From Ascarosepion bandense (taxonomy: Eukaryota; Mollusca; Cephalopoda; Sepiida; Sepiidae), in assembly GCA_037127315.1 (NCBI GenBank), contig JBBBDQ010001293.1, forward strand, positions 1-64,000: a stretch of 64,000 bases of DNA, read 5' to 3'. How positions within the stretch are numbered: the stretch's first letter is position 1; each line of letters opens with the position of its first letter. This document shows, piece after piece, positions 43,306-53,599 of the stretch. The position numbers were made by a program, and so were the translations under genes. Under the pieces are notes generated by a model. That model had not been told where the DNA came from, did no database searches, and was given only the letters and a program-made list of their open reading frames with translations.

Positions 43306-44196
43306 AAGATGAATGAGACGGTGTGTGTGTGTATGTGTGGTGTCTATGAAGGATTCAGGGAATACGTCTTCGAAAGGGTAGTAAGGGAAGAATTAGATGG
43401 AGAAAGAAGAATGCAAGAGTGGTAAGGGAAGTGAAACAATAAATATATCCGGGAAATAATAACAGAGGGGGAAGGCCTCAGACATTCAAATCGAGAGCAG
43501 AGGCGGTTGAATATTAGGTCGGGTTGCGAGACGAGCTCCGTGTAGATGATGAAGATTTGGTCAAAACGATCGGGGGAGACATCGGGTAATAGCAACGGAA
43601 TGCTGGGAAGAGCATGAAGATACTACAATGTATATCGATCGGAATTTCCTACTGAGATGTCCCTGGGCATCCGCAGCCAACCGATTTTTAATAACATGAA
43701 AAAGAAAAAGAAATATCAAGATAAAATCTGTACCTTTATGATGGCACTCACTTAGGTTTGCCTGACATTTTCTTTCTTTTTTTTCTTCTTAATACTACTC
43801 CTGTTGCCTTTCGGCCTTAACCCTTTGAAACCGTTTGGGCAATCCTCAGACACTCTAAACTAGTGTTTCTCTAAATTTATGAACAACTGATACATTAAAA
43901 ATCGGTATATCCAGAAGTGAAGCAATTATTTTAATAATTCTATGATTGCACTCTATATACTTTCTGGGTGAATATAATATTTTCCATACAATTAATCCTA
44001 TTGTTGGGTAGGAATTAAATGTTTTTGTAAAGGTATAAAAGTAATAATATCTTAAGCGATAATAAAAACGAAAATAAATTCCTATAAACAACAACCTGGT
44101 CCCTCCTAAGTAATAAGGAAGTACCATGAGATATTATAAACACGATGCATGCTACCTTATAAGACTTATGCAATTCCCCTTGTCCAGGTAAAATCG

Positions 44197-44198
<2 letters not shown>
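43303..44198. other. No gene recognised
   Basis: A purine-rich stretch at 43340-43620 gives an 83-codon minus frame without motif. Confidence 0.4.
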
Positions 44199-44233
<35 letters not shown>

Positions 44234-44480
44234 AAAAAGTGCGAGAAGCCATGAACGTTTTGTTTAAAGTTATTATTATAATTATTACATGTTTTTGTAT
44301 GATATATTAAGTGTCCATAATGGTATTTGTGTCTCTAAATGTGGTTTGTGTCTAAAGTTGACTGTCTTCAGACGAATAAACTTGTGACCAATTGCTTTTC
44401 TGATGGCCAAGTTATTGTGTATAGATTGATAAGTCAAGTAGTAGTAAGCAGGTCAAAAAGTTCATATGTGTGCGTGCGTG
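44199..44480 (-). mobile_element. Hammerhead-relic repeat (family R2), copy 2, ending in (TA)n
   Basis: Matches 27330-27720. The minus-strand order is the same: GCTTTTCTGATGGCCAAG region, hammerhead relic (44375-44335), ATGATATATTAAGTGTCCAT region, AAAGTGCGAGAAGCC, then the (TA)n at 44199-44231. The relic keeps CTGAAGA but has lost the GAAA half and two stem-II pairs. Confidence 0.6.
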
Positions 44481-44659
44481 TTACGACAGAAGATAGTCAA
44501 ATTCGTAATAGAGGACTATAAAATAAATAACGGAGTGAGAAAAATGACACAATCACAATGAAAAACGTAGGGGTCAAGAAACAAACTGGGTAACTCGGGA
44601 ATCTCGATATGTACCAAAGCAAAGACAATGCTGCGAATAGACAAGGAACGACATTTATA

Positions 44660-45895
44660 CACAAATCAGGTTTACTGCTGATATGCTAATGACCATCACC
44701 GAGTATATATAACAGGCTCTCGACAGGAATGGCGAAACTTGAATCATTGCCTTGGATATTTCCAAAGCGTTCCAAAGAGTGTGGCATGCTGGACTTCTAC
44801 GCAAACTGCGGAGCAATGGTATAACTGGACATTTGTTTGACCTAAACCAGTCACTCCTCTCTAATTGCACATTGAAGGTAGTATTAAACGGACATGCCTC
44901 CCAAACTACCATACGAACGCTCAAGGCTCTATCATAGGTCCTACGCTCTTTCTGATCTACATTAACGATGTAGATAAGATCCCAAGTAGGTATGTACGCA
45001 GATGACACCACAGTTTACTCTCGCCTCGATCAAATATCCGGTGTGGGCGATAAAGCGAACCGCACTGCCGAGCTTCAGAATGACCGCCAATCCGTGGTGG
45101 ACTGGGGTAAGAAATGGCTCGTAAATGTTAATGCTTCCAAAACGAAGCTGCTATCAATTAACCATCATAGACAATCGCTCCTGCCTCCCATTAGCATGGA
45201 ACAGGCCTGCCTCCCTGAGAGTAAAACAGTACGCCTCCTTGGCCTCACACTCTCAGCGGACCTCCAGTGGAATGAATATACCGAATCCATTGCTAAATCC
45301 GCTGCTATGAAAGTCGGTTCCTTGTGAGGGCCCGGAAGTTTTTCCCGCCTGAGTCCATCATGCACATCTATGAATCTACCATCCGGCCGTGTATTGAATA
45401 CTACTGCCACATCTGGTCGGGTGCCCTTGCTATTCTCCTCGGGGTCCTTGACAAAATACAACGGAGAAATTGTAATATGATTGATGCCGACTTGGCAGCC
45501 CGGCTGCAGCTACACTCTCACCAGCGTGATGTGAATTCCCTGTGCCTCTTCTGTAAATACTTTCACGGTTTCTGCTCCGATGAACTTAGTTCACTGGTGC
45601 CCCTAATGTACGAATTTGCACGAGATACTATATTAGCAACAAGGTTTCACCCTTTTACAGTGAAACCGGAATTTAAATGTAAGGTCAATAGGCATCTATC
45701 ACACTAACGCGCATCCATTCCTTTAAACACTCTATCCACATACCCAATCCCCATCCTCGATATTCTCATCCGTCTCCCACCCTCCTTCTAACATTTCCTA
45801 TAACTAACCACTCTTTCTCATCACTTTTCCCTATGTAACCCCCTGCGCAATAGTGGCAGTGGAATGATTTGTTTGGAGTGAAATGATTTAGAAAA
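44660..45895 (+). mobile_element. LINE-A, longest copy, RT with intact YADD
   Basis: In order: IIALDISKAFQRVWHAGLLR then KLRSNGITGHLF (44745-44840), RT domain with the first catalytic Asp in ALDISKAF. Then VVLNGHASQ, then MYADDTTVYSRLDQISGVGD (44992) with the catalytic Asp pair intact. Then QSVVDWGKKWLVNVNASKTK, LPESKTVRLLGLTLSADLQW, SIMHIYESTIRPCIEYYCHI and RRNCNMIDADLAARLQ. The frame breaks at least three times (near 44935, 44990 and 45325) and an internal tail segment (RSHPF... to ...WNS) is deleted before EFKCKVNRHLSH. The 3' end is GTGGCAGTGGAATGATTTG and TGGAGTGAAATGATTTAGAA. Confidence 0.85.
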
Positions 45896-45929
45896 ATAGG
45901 TAATCAAATCTTTTCTAGGAGACGATTCA

Positions 45930-46980
45930 ACAAGAAACCACCCCGTTGCGACCAAGGAAATTTTTAAAAAATCAAAGAACATGAATCAACACGAACAAAC
46001 TCGCTACTTTCACCTATCATACACTGAAATATGCCGTTATCAAACGTTTTCTATGGTTCTGATATTCAAACTGAGCTGATGCCTAAATAATCATATCAGA
46101 AGCTGATCAGAATAGCGTTCGTATTGCAAGATTTCCTCTATGTGCAACGTTAAAATCACTATTCTTACCATAGCGAGCAACGTGAGAAAAACCATCCGTT
46201 TCACGACAGAATGCGCGGGCGACATTATCACACGCATTTGCGAAATCGATACAAGCTGTCATGTCACCGACATAGTCCAGGAACGAGTGCACCTATAGAC
46301 ATGTAGAATGCGTACGAGGCTGTTTATTCTAAACCAAGGTCATATCCGTCAGTCCAACTAAGGTCTCCGGAAGATCGACCTCCGACTAGTTATAGAACAT
46401 GTCAATCTTTCCTACCTCTTTTGAAAAAGATCTTAAAGAGGGGATATCCTTTACCTCCATACCTTCATCCTGCTGCTGCTGTTGTGGTTGCCGCTGTTCC
46501 AGCTGTTGTTTTTGTTTTCGTTCATATGGGACTACATGCTGTGAGATGTCTCAGCCTTTTGTCCCTTTCTCAATACTTGCTGCCATTCACAGAGGCAATT
46601 GAGGTTTTAATTAGACTCGACTGACCTCATTGCTTTATTGGATGTTGTTGGTTGCTGGGGTGGTTGCTGGTGTGGTTGCTGGGGTGGTTGCTGTGTTTTT
46701 GGCGCCAGAAAACCATCAGAGGGGTAGACAGCTTTCCATCATTACCAGAATGTTCTGGCCTCTGCACCTTAATATATCGGTAAGACTTGAAAGCACTTGC
46801 GAGTCATTTTTATCTCTGGTTCGAAGAATCGCTTTGCTTTTGGCATAAGTGACATCCCCTACCTGTCCGTCACGAGCAAAGAAGGATCTAAAAAGGTGCT
46901 CCGAAATGTTGATGGACATCCCGTTTAACGTTATTTTTGTGTATATGCACATATACTCGGTACGCAAAAACACTAATTAC
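45930..46980 (-). mobile_element. Possible LINE ORF1 (gag-like, RRM-like plus Gln/Thr/Pro-rich linker), decayed
   Basis: An 85-codon minus frame (46973-46716) reads GMSINISEHLFRSFFARDGQ, VGDVTYAKSKAILRT, then DILRCRGQNILVMMESCLPL. This resembles the RRM-like part of some LINE ORF1 proteins, after which a CCHC knuckle is expected. Here *WFSGAKN follows, with the cysteines lost. A 12-bp minisatellite (46647-46694, plus strand GGTTGCTGGGGT) and a CAG/CTG-rich stretch (46470-46510) would encode the Thr/Pro- and Gln-rich linker. The 61-codon frame 46292-46107 downstream is unrecognised. Family assignment is tentative. Confidence 0.4.
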
Positions 46981-47603
46981 ACTTTCTCGGATATGTTTAT
47001 GTTATTCTAAACCACTTCTATTATCTCCCTGATAATTCCCATCAATTTACGGGTTTTGGCACCCATTTTAATGACAGAAGTCTCTGTTAAGTGCTATATT
47101 TCTTAAATAAAATTTTTGTAAACAATCTTCTTGGTTTCCTATTACTCTGGCCATTCAGTTGCCCACGATCATGGAGTAACTCTAGAGACGTGTTTTAGGA
47201 TCTGGGGAGACGTTTTTCTTAGTGGTTGGGCTCTCACATCAACCCAAGTAAGACTAAGTTAAAAAAAAAAAAGACAAATTTACTTGCAACTTAAAAGCAG
47301 CATAAACAAACGTACAAAGCAGTACTAAAACTTGGACAAAAATTAGGTCTCTTACTGTTCCAATTGTTACCCAAACAAGTCCACTGAAGAAGTGAAAACA
47401 CTCGCCAGGTAGTAAAGGTTAACTGTATTTCATAAGGCTACATTTATTCATTTATGAACTCAACAGAAAGTCCGGTGGAAGGAAAGAGGCAAAGTAAATG
47501 TAGAGATTTAAAAGGGAGAGGTTAAAATAAAATAAACTTGACGTACTCTCATTTGGGTTCATACAAACCCCAAATCTATTTTTCTGGCGTGCTTGCAGCT
47601 TTT

Positions 47604-47606
<3 letters not shown>
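46981..47606. other. No gene recognised
   Basis: GTCCACTGAAGAAGTGAAAA at 47380 looks like half a hammerhead but has no GAAA partner. Confidence 0.4.

Positions 47607-47646
<40 letters not shown>
47607..47646. repeat. (TA)n microsatellite
   Basis: About twenty TA units. Confidence 0.95.
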
Positions 47647-47648
<2 letters not shown>

Positions 47649-47827
47649 GGATTCTTCTCCCGTCGCGTTCAACGTATGAGGGTCCAACCTTTTTCCAGCA
47701 AGACAACCACACAGAGATTTGTTTATAGTGGTGAAGGCATTGTGTAGTACCATCCACACTTCTTGGAACTGCTGATAACAAACAATTGGTGCAGATGACT
47801 GCCACAAATCGCACGAACAGCAGACCT

Positions 47828-47983
47828 CAATTATTTAACCCATAATTGGAGGGAACGAACGGATTAATACCTTTCCCAAGGGTACTAGTGCGCAAGTGAA
47901 TGCAGCGTGCTCGACTGAAATTGGAACTCGGCTCACCGATTTCCCCCTCCAAGCCGACATCCACCGCACCCCAACGCACATCC
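47828..47983 (-). mobile_element. SINE S1 downstream of a 5S head
   Basis: The minus strand has GGATGTGCGTTGGGGTGCGG, then GAGCCGAGTTCCAATTTCAG, then the S1 body to TATGGGTTAAATAATTG. It is truncated before the S1 3' half. It follows the 5S-derived sequence at 48093-47990 after about 6 bp. Confidence 0.75.
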
Positions 47984-47989
47984 GTGAGT

Positions 47990-48093
47990 GCTAACAGCAC
48001 CTGGTATTCTCAAGTGGTCACCCACCTAAGTGCTGACCAGGCTCAACTTCGGTGATCGAGTGGGAACCGGTGTATCCAACGTGACATGACCGT
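47990..48093 (-). pseudogene. 5S rRNA-derived head of composite SINE
   Basis: The minus strand has TCATGTCACGTTGGATACAC, CGGTTCCCACTCGATCACCG, then AAGTTGAGCCTGGTCAGCAC and TTAGGTGGGTGACCAC to GGTGCTGTTAGC. About 12 nt of the box A/IE region (AAGCAACGTTGA in the 18.2-kb copy) are deleted. The same 5S-then-S1 order and junction (GCTGT.AGC...ACGGATGTGCG) occur at 18.2 kb. Confidence 0.8.
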
Positions 48094-48094
48094 T

Positions 48095-48099
48095 ATATA

Positions 48100-48132
<33 letters not shown>
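48095..48132. repeat. (TA)n microsatellite adjoining the 5S head
   Basis: Interrupted TA array beginning at the 5' end of the 5S-derived sequence. Confidence 0.9.
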
Positions 48133-48789
48133 TGACAGAAACCTTTCTTTTAAACAGACAAAGAATACTTTATTAAACTGCTATTTAGTTTTCTAGTTAG
48201 TGGGAATAAAGAAGCAAAAAATTGTCCTTATTGTCCCTTTTCTCAAGCACGTTTGGCCAATTGTTTTGAAATTTTAAAAATAGTTTGTTTTAGATGTTGC
48301 ACATTTATCTTCTTGTTTTGAATATTTAAGACAGATATGTACGTTTCCGTGTTGTTTTGAATCTTATAAAGAGTTGCAATTTCACAGACGTCGATGAAAC
48401 GGTAAAAATATAATTAAATGGCAGCAATGTAAAAAGAATAAAGTGTACTTGTAAGAACAATGCAATTTCCACTGCAGAGAAAATTGTGAAGAGCAAATGA
48501 TATAAGTCTAAAGTGACAGCGGAAGTGAAATTACGTAGATTTTTATCAACTCAATGAATAAAGACTGTAAGGAAAGATATGCAAAATGTTGCTATCAATA
48601 AAATACGAAATATAAAAGAATAAAATAATATTATCAAAATATGGGACGTAAACATGACGCAGAAATTCCTGTTAGTAGAATTCTATATAATAAGATGAAG
48701 ACGAACAAAGGAATTAAATTGAAAAAATCCAACTTAGAAAAATTGAGATCGTCAACAATCCGCTCTTATATAATACAGATCGTTGTGAG
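48133..48789. other. No gene recognised
   Basis: AT-rich. The 104-codon plus frame starting at 48641 runs into (TA)n and is not supported. Confidence 0.4.
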
Positions 48790-48791
48790 TA

Positions 48792-48854
<63 letters not shown>
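48790..48854. repeat. (TA)n microsatellite
   Basis: About thirty TA units with one TACA interruption. Confidence 0.95.
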
Positions 48855-48861
<7 letters not shown>

Positions 48862-48862
<1 letters not shown>

Positions 48863-49532
48863 AATGAAATATTTAAAACTAATCCATGGTCTTGGAGCTC
48901 ATACTCTTTGGACGTTGGCACCAAAGACTACAAAGCAATAGTTATTTCCAGTTAAAGCGAAACCGTAGACTGAAAGAAAAATGAATGGATGTAAGTCAAA
49001 TTTTGATTTCCTAGTATCGATATCAAATAAGTTTTTTTCGTCGTAAACTGAATTTTGAACGCTAAATAAGTCCTCTGAGTAAATGGTATCATGGCTGAGA
49101 CTAAGAACTACAATTATACCTACTTAGAGCCAAACCCGAAGCAAAAACTAAAATAAAACGGCAGAAAAACTGATTTTGATCAGACCCGGTATCTTGCCTT
49201 TTATATATATATATATATTATCGATTTTCTGCACTATTGTAAGAACTGCAACCTTGAAACTTCTGAGTATCGTTTCTTATGTCTTTGTTTATTCGTGTAT
49301 CAAATTTGATTAAAATCGGACCACACCTTCTATAACCTGATTTTTTCGATTATCGATTTTCAATATTTATCAGGGGTACCTCGACAATAACCTAGCTAAG
49401 AACACTCGCAGACGCTTATAGTACAACCGTGTAAATTTTCAAGAAAATCGGTTCAGCCATTTCGGAGTCTATAGGTGACGGATACACACACACAGACACA
49501 CACACAGACAAAGTTCCATTTATAAATAAGTT
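48862..49532 (-). mobile_element. Helitron-like repeat H, copy 3
   Basis: Minus strand from 49532: AACTTATTTATAAATGGAAC, a GT block, CTATAGACTCCGAAATGGC, GTCGAGGTACCCC, TA block (49202-49219). Then the same middle part as copy 2 (TCAGAGGACTTATTTAGC, CATCCATTCATTTTTC, ACGTCCAAAGAG) and CCATGGATTAGTTTTAAATA. It lacks the hairpin-CTAG terminus and ends in a (TA)n array. Confidence 0.65.
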
Positions 49533-49535
49533 GAT

Positions 49536-49542
<7 letters not shown>

Positions 49543-49590
<48 letters not shown>
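49543..49590. repeat. (TA)n microsatellite
   Basis: About 23 TA units. Confidence 0.95.
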
Positions 49591-49591
<1 letters not shown>

Positions 49592-49743
49592 CCTGTCTTT
49601 TTCCATGGAGAGTGCGACAGGAATAAGACAGCGTTAACTTAGTTCATTCTCTATACTACCAGTTATGAAAGCTCTTTCGCGTGTTTACTCTTTAACAATG
49701 ATTTATTTTATTTTTTGCAATAAATTTCGTCGGGTAGAGACGG

Positions 49744-49930
49744 ATATATATATATATATATTTGGAAACTAGTTATTTCCGTGACTGAGTTTTCAATCTT
49801 TCTCAAAGGTTAAAGACAGTCGCAGAAATCACCCATTTCCAAATGAAAAAATATTCAAAAGTTCAACAATATAATTGTATAATACACTATTTAATACAAC
49901 TGTATACTAGTCTAATTTAATTATGACAAA

Positions 49931-49980
<50 letters not shown>
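49744..49980. repeat. Two (TA)n arrays around a short unique segment
   Basis: TA at 49744-49760 and 49943-49980; nothing recognised between them. Confidence 0.9.
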
Positions 49981-49982
<2 letters not shown>

Positions 49983-50070
49983 GTATCCGTGGTACTTGGT
50001 AAGGTGAATTTCACAGGGTATTTAAATCCAATGAGTACTCAGTGTTAGAATTTAACAGAATATTCTCCTG

Positions 50071-50531
50071 AAAATAAGTTAGATGTTTTTATAAATCCAT
50101 TGGTAATAGCTTATTTCGCGGAGCTGTTACCTACTACTTTTCAGACCAAATTCCTCACAACACTGAATGGTTTAGATCTTTCCAGACAAAAAGATTCATG
50201 CGAGGACAAAAATCAAATTGTAATAATAATAGCTTCATTTTGTAAGTACGATAGAAAATTAGTACTTACCAATGAAGATATTATTATCGTTTGAATTAAT
50301 ATAAAAAGATGACAATTCAATTCTTCGAATGAAAATACGACCCAGTAATAACTAACTTACAGACTCCAGTAATAACTAACACTGTAAATTTAACCCCCTC
50401 ATCCCGTTTTCCTTTTGTCCTTCTATGATTCTTTTTGTTTATTGTTGTGAGGAATTTGTTCTGAAGAGCGGTCTATAAGAGCGCCACGAAATAAGCTATT
50501 TACCAATGGATTTATAAAAACATCTAACTTA

Positions 50532-50535
<4 letters not shown>
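50071..50535. mobile_element. 465-bp element with ~90-bp terminal inverted repeats
   Basis: 50071-50160 and 50446-50535 are inverted complements over about 90 bp (AAAATAAGTTAGATGTTTTT to AAATTCCTCACAAC), with scattered differences. The interior has a 64-codon frame (50100-50294) without motif. A diverged stretch near 38320-38390 (CCATGGGTAATAGATGTTTC) looks related to one arm. The right end abuts a (TA)n array, so a target-site duplication cannot be read. MITE or foldback DNA transposon, superfamily unknown. Confidence 0.7.

Positions 50536-50536
<1 letters not shown>

Positions 50537-50592
<56 letters not shown>
50537..50592. repeat. (TA)n microsatellite
   Basis: About 28 TA units adjoining the inverted-repeat element. 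Confidence 0.95.
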
Positions 50593-50595
<3 letters not shown>

Positions 50596-51556
50596 GTGTT
50601 TTCCAAACCATGGTTCGCGTTTCACTGGTGAGACGTAAAACGCTATACTAGCACTACGCATTAGCTTTGGTTAAATGTTATCCTTTGAAATAATTCGAGA
50701 CTCCGGCTTTCATTGCCAGCAGTATATTGCTTTGACGATTTTAACGAATCAAGGTTGACCATGCACTTAATTAATCATTCGTCATCGTAAAAAGGAAATC
50801 AATTTTCACCAATTCAAATAAATATTATTTTTTACATTCTTTCATTTGTATTTTTTTTACCAGTAATTTTGAGTGTGTCGCCATAGAATGTTGTCATTAA
50901 TAGGGGATCGTTATTCTAAAAAGTTTGGGAACATCTGCGGGTACATCAATATATATGGTAACGTCATTTTAAACGGCAAATCGATATGAATATTTTGACA
51001 TCACTTTTAACGGCGCGGACCCACTCGTCTAATAAATAAAAGGCGTGTAAAGAACAATATAACCCAGTATGTCTATCAACAAACAGCCATCTAATTTTTA
51101 AAAGCTCAAACTATGAAACCTCATTGTGAATGGTTAGATAAAGAGAAAAACACTTTTCTTATTTGCATTAAAAATTATTTGAAAGAAATTAAAATAGAGC
51201 ATTCTTATATATGTAACGAAAAAATGCAATTAATCTTTAAACAAAATTTAATGGATCTCTTTTTAATCAGACATTTTTATTAGTTCAAATGTTGGTAGTG
51301 CATACTTCGTTTAATAATTTAAAGTGTGGCATTTGTTTTAAATACGGTGTATTCACTATTGTAGCTTTTGCGTCTGTGTGTGTGCACAGTGTTGTCCAAA
51401 ATCATAAGGGCGATGAAAATTTTACTTTGTTAGACTCGACAACTTATTTGAGTATAGTCAAAAAAATAAAACTAAGAAAATGAACAGTAATAATTAACAA
51501 CTTTATCATTTAATAAAGAAAAAAAGTTTATTGGTCTTAAGGTTTTAGCATAAAGA
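50593..51556. other. No gene recognised
   Basis: A 64-codon frame (51289-51483) begins MLVVHTSFNNLKCGICF; no domain recognised. Confidence 0.4.
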
Positions 51557-51575
51557 ATATATATATATATATATA

Positions 51576-51616
<41 letters not shown>
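51557..51616. repeat. (TA)n microsatellite
   Basis: About thirty TA units, one TC interruption. Confidence 0.95.
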
Positions 51617-51620
<4 letters not shown>

Positions 51621-51689
51621 AAGGTGTGATGAGTAAAGTGTTTTATATTTTTATTTTCGTGAATATAAACATTTTTGAAATTTGGAAAC

Positions 51690-52205
51690 AGCATGTTGAA
51701 CTGCTTGGTATTCGCACCAGAAGCACTAACACGAAACTTTTTTTGTCAATCTGAATCTGAGGACAGTGGAGAAGACTCTGAGAAGGTTGGATAAATCTAA
51801 GATCTCACGAATTTGTTGATAAGTTACTCAAACTCTATGCAGAGGCCTACATCAAATACCATGAGGAGATAGTGAGGCTGCTGGAGAACCTTATATCTGG
51901 CAACAGGTCTCTGCACTATACCACAAAAGCAGGAGAATCCAATCATGGATGTCACACAATTTCTGCGACCACATTATCTTTTACACCCGGCCACCTAACT
52001 CCCCAGACTGCAACCCCTTTGATTATTATTTGTGGGGCGTAGTTGAGTGAAAGATTAAAAAAAACTCCTTGTAAAACCAAAGATTAACTGAATGCAAGAA
52101 TTATTATTTCACGAACTTAAAGAGGGAGATCGTAAGCAAGAGATGCAGAACATTCCGCAGTCGTCTAATAGCTATTTTGAGTATTCCAAGATATTTTAGG
52201 AAATA
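51690..52205 (+). mobile_element. Tc1/mariner transposase C-terminal relic
   Basis: Plus-strand translation near 51970-52190 gives RPPNSPDCNPFDYYLWGVVE, then FRSRLIAILSIPRYF. This is the third catalytic region and tail of a mariner-type transposase of the group with PPNSPDLNPLDYYxWG. The Asp is kept; upstream parts are frame-shifted. Confidence 0.65.
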
Positions 52206-52230
52206 TATTTGTTAAAATGAAATGTCGGTG

Positions 52231-52231
<1 letters not shown>

Positions 52232-52266
<35 letters not shown>

Positions 52267-52274
52267 TGTTCATG

Positions 52275-52318
<44 letters not shown>

Positions 52319-52331
52319 CATGTACATGATT
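52232..52331. repeat. Palindrome around (TA)n
   Basis: ATCATGTTCATGTTCTAA at about 52262 and TTAGAACATGTACATGAT at about 52312 are inverted complements with one mismatch, flanking the (TA)n at 52280-52313. A further TA array lies at 52232-52264. Transcribed from either side it would form a hairpin of over 30 pairs. Confidence 0.85.
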
Positions 52332-52344
52332 TTTCTATATATGT

Positions 52345-52399
52345 CCACGACAAAGGTACGTTTGCTTCGACATTGACACTTCAATGTCTCATCAGGCGG
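52345..52399 (-). ncRNA. Hammerhead-like motif downstream of PLE-2 (first of two)
   Basis: Minus strand from 52399: CCGC, CTGATGA, GACATTG-AAGTGT-CAATGTC (7 perfect pairs), GAA, GCAAA-CGTACC-TTTGT (5 pairs, closing pair G-U instead of A-U), C, GTGG. Stem I has 4 pairs including a G-U. The only departure from the core is G for A at the stem-III closing position. A (TA)n palindrome follows 30 bp downstream on the same strand. Confidence 0.55.
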
Positions 52400-52575
52400 T
52401 GTGTAAAGTAATGGAAAGTCTCTTTCCTTATATTTGTTTAGTTTTGTTAGAGGTGTTGGTGGGAGTTAGTGATAGGGGAATAAGTCTCTGACCGTTGGAA
52501 TTTTTGGAGAGGGTGTTTTTTAAAGGGGTTGATTAATGAGAGTCTTATATGTATATATTCTTCATTTGTAAACGA

Positions 52576-52631
52576 GTTATTACGCGACCTAGGTTTCTAC
52601 CATGTGCTGTCTTCAGGCAATTTGCAATAAC
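52576..52631 (-). ncRNA. Hammerhead-like motif downstream of PLE-2 (second of two)
   Basis: Minus strand from 52631: GTTATT, GCAAAT, TGC, CTGAAGA, CAGCACATGGTA, GAA, ACC-TA-GGT, C, GCG, T, AATAAC. Core CUGAAGA (position 7 may be any base), GAA and C17 are present. Stem I has an inner part (TGC/GCG) and an outer 6-pair part (GTTATT/AATAAC) separated by an internal loop, as natural hammerheads often have. Stem II is poor (two or three pairs at most). It lies about 190 bp past the PLE-2 endonuclease remnant on the same strand. Confidence 0.45.
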
Positions 52632-52819
52632 TGATTTTACCTTTTTTTTAAAAAAAACGCTCACATAACGATGCTCTTTTGGAACGCTCACACAACGGGA
52701 AATTTTGAACTCGCAATTTTTAAAATTAGAAGAAATTATAAGTTTTTAATCTATGGTCGTATGAACCTAATAAGTATTTTATGGTATGGTTACATTTAAT
52801 CATGATTTCTGTTTTTTCA

Positions 52820-53560
52820 TTCAGTCATTCATTTTCGTTTTAGGATAACATAATAGCTAACTTTTCTTCCTAGCACAGTCTACATATTTTGCCATATTTT
52901 CTAAAGCTTGGCTGTTTTCACAATAATCCACTTTATGTTTGGGTCTTTTCCATAGTTTTATTTCAATTTCTACTTGTGGCTAGCTAGTTTATACAATTTT
53001 TTAAAAAGTTTTCTTTTTTAAATAAATACATGTGATTGAACCATCTGGTCTTAAAAGTGTCTTTGATTGATCCAAATATGTTTTGTTTTGACCATTTAAG
53101 TCATGTACTTTTAGTTTGTAAATGACTTCTTTTGTGTTACAAAGGCCTTGAGTTGGGCATTTATTTTTGTCCCTACAGTTATATTTTTATTAATTATCGT
53201 GTTTTGTACAATGCTATTTAAATTTATAACATTTTGTTTCTTTATGAAATTTTCTAAATTACTAGTACAGCTATCACTCAATTTGATTGTATTCCTATTG
53301 AATATTTTGTATAGTTCTGAACTTTTTGGAAAGTGTTTATCAATCAGTTTTAAAATATATGTCCTATTTTGGTTTTTATTTCTAATTTAAATGATGAGTT
53401 GACCCAGATAATGTTTTGTTTTCTGTCATCGCTTTTTATTTGTTTGTTTAATTGAGGATTGTATTCTAAAATATTCTTATAGCCAATTTTTCTTAGTGCA
53501 TCTTTAAAGTTTCTTTTTTTTTCTTTTCATCAAATATTGTTTTGTTTGACGAATTTTTAA
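52820..53560 (-). mobile_element. Penelope-like element (PLE-2), C-terminal part with GIY-YIG-like remnant
   Basis: Minus-strand translation: NFKDALRKIGYKNILEYNPQ, then QNIIWVNSSFKLEIKTKIGH (53500-53360), then ALYKTR. After that IFGSIKDTFKTRWFNHMYLF, then KKENFLKNC (53090-52980), which matches the YIG...FK.R..NH pattern of a GIY-YIG-type nuclease. Then KICRLC.EEKLAIM (52900-52850) at the C terminus. Many stops. The layout (C-terminal endonuclease, then non-coding sequence with hammerhead motifs on the same strand) agrees with published descriptions of PLEs carrying hammerheads in their terminal repeats. Confidence 0.65.
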
Positions 53561-53599
53561 GAGCTATATATATATATAGTGTTTTAAGGAAACTATTCC

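Noticed and set aside
47380..47425. CTGAAGA followed by AGTG-AAAA-CACT, a possible hammerhead first half
   Set aside because: No GAAA follows stem II; the pattern is incomplete.
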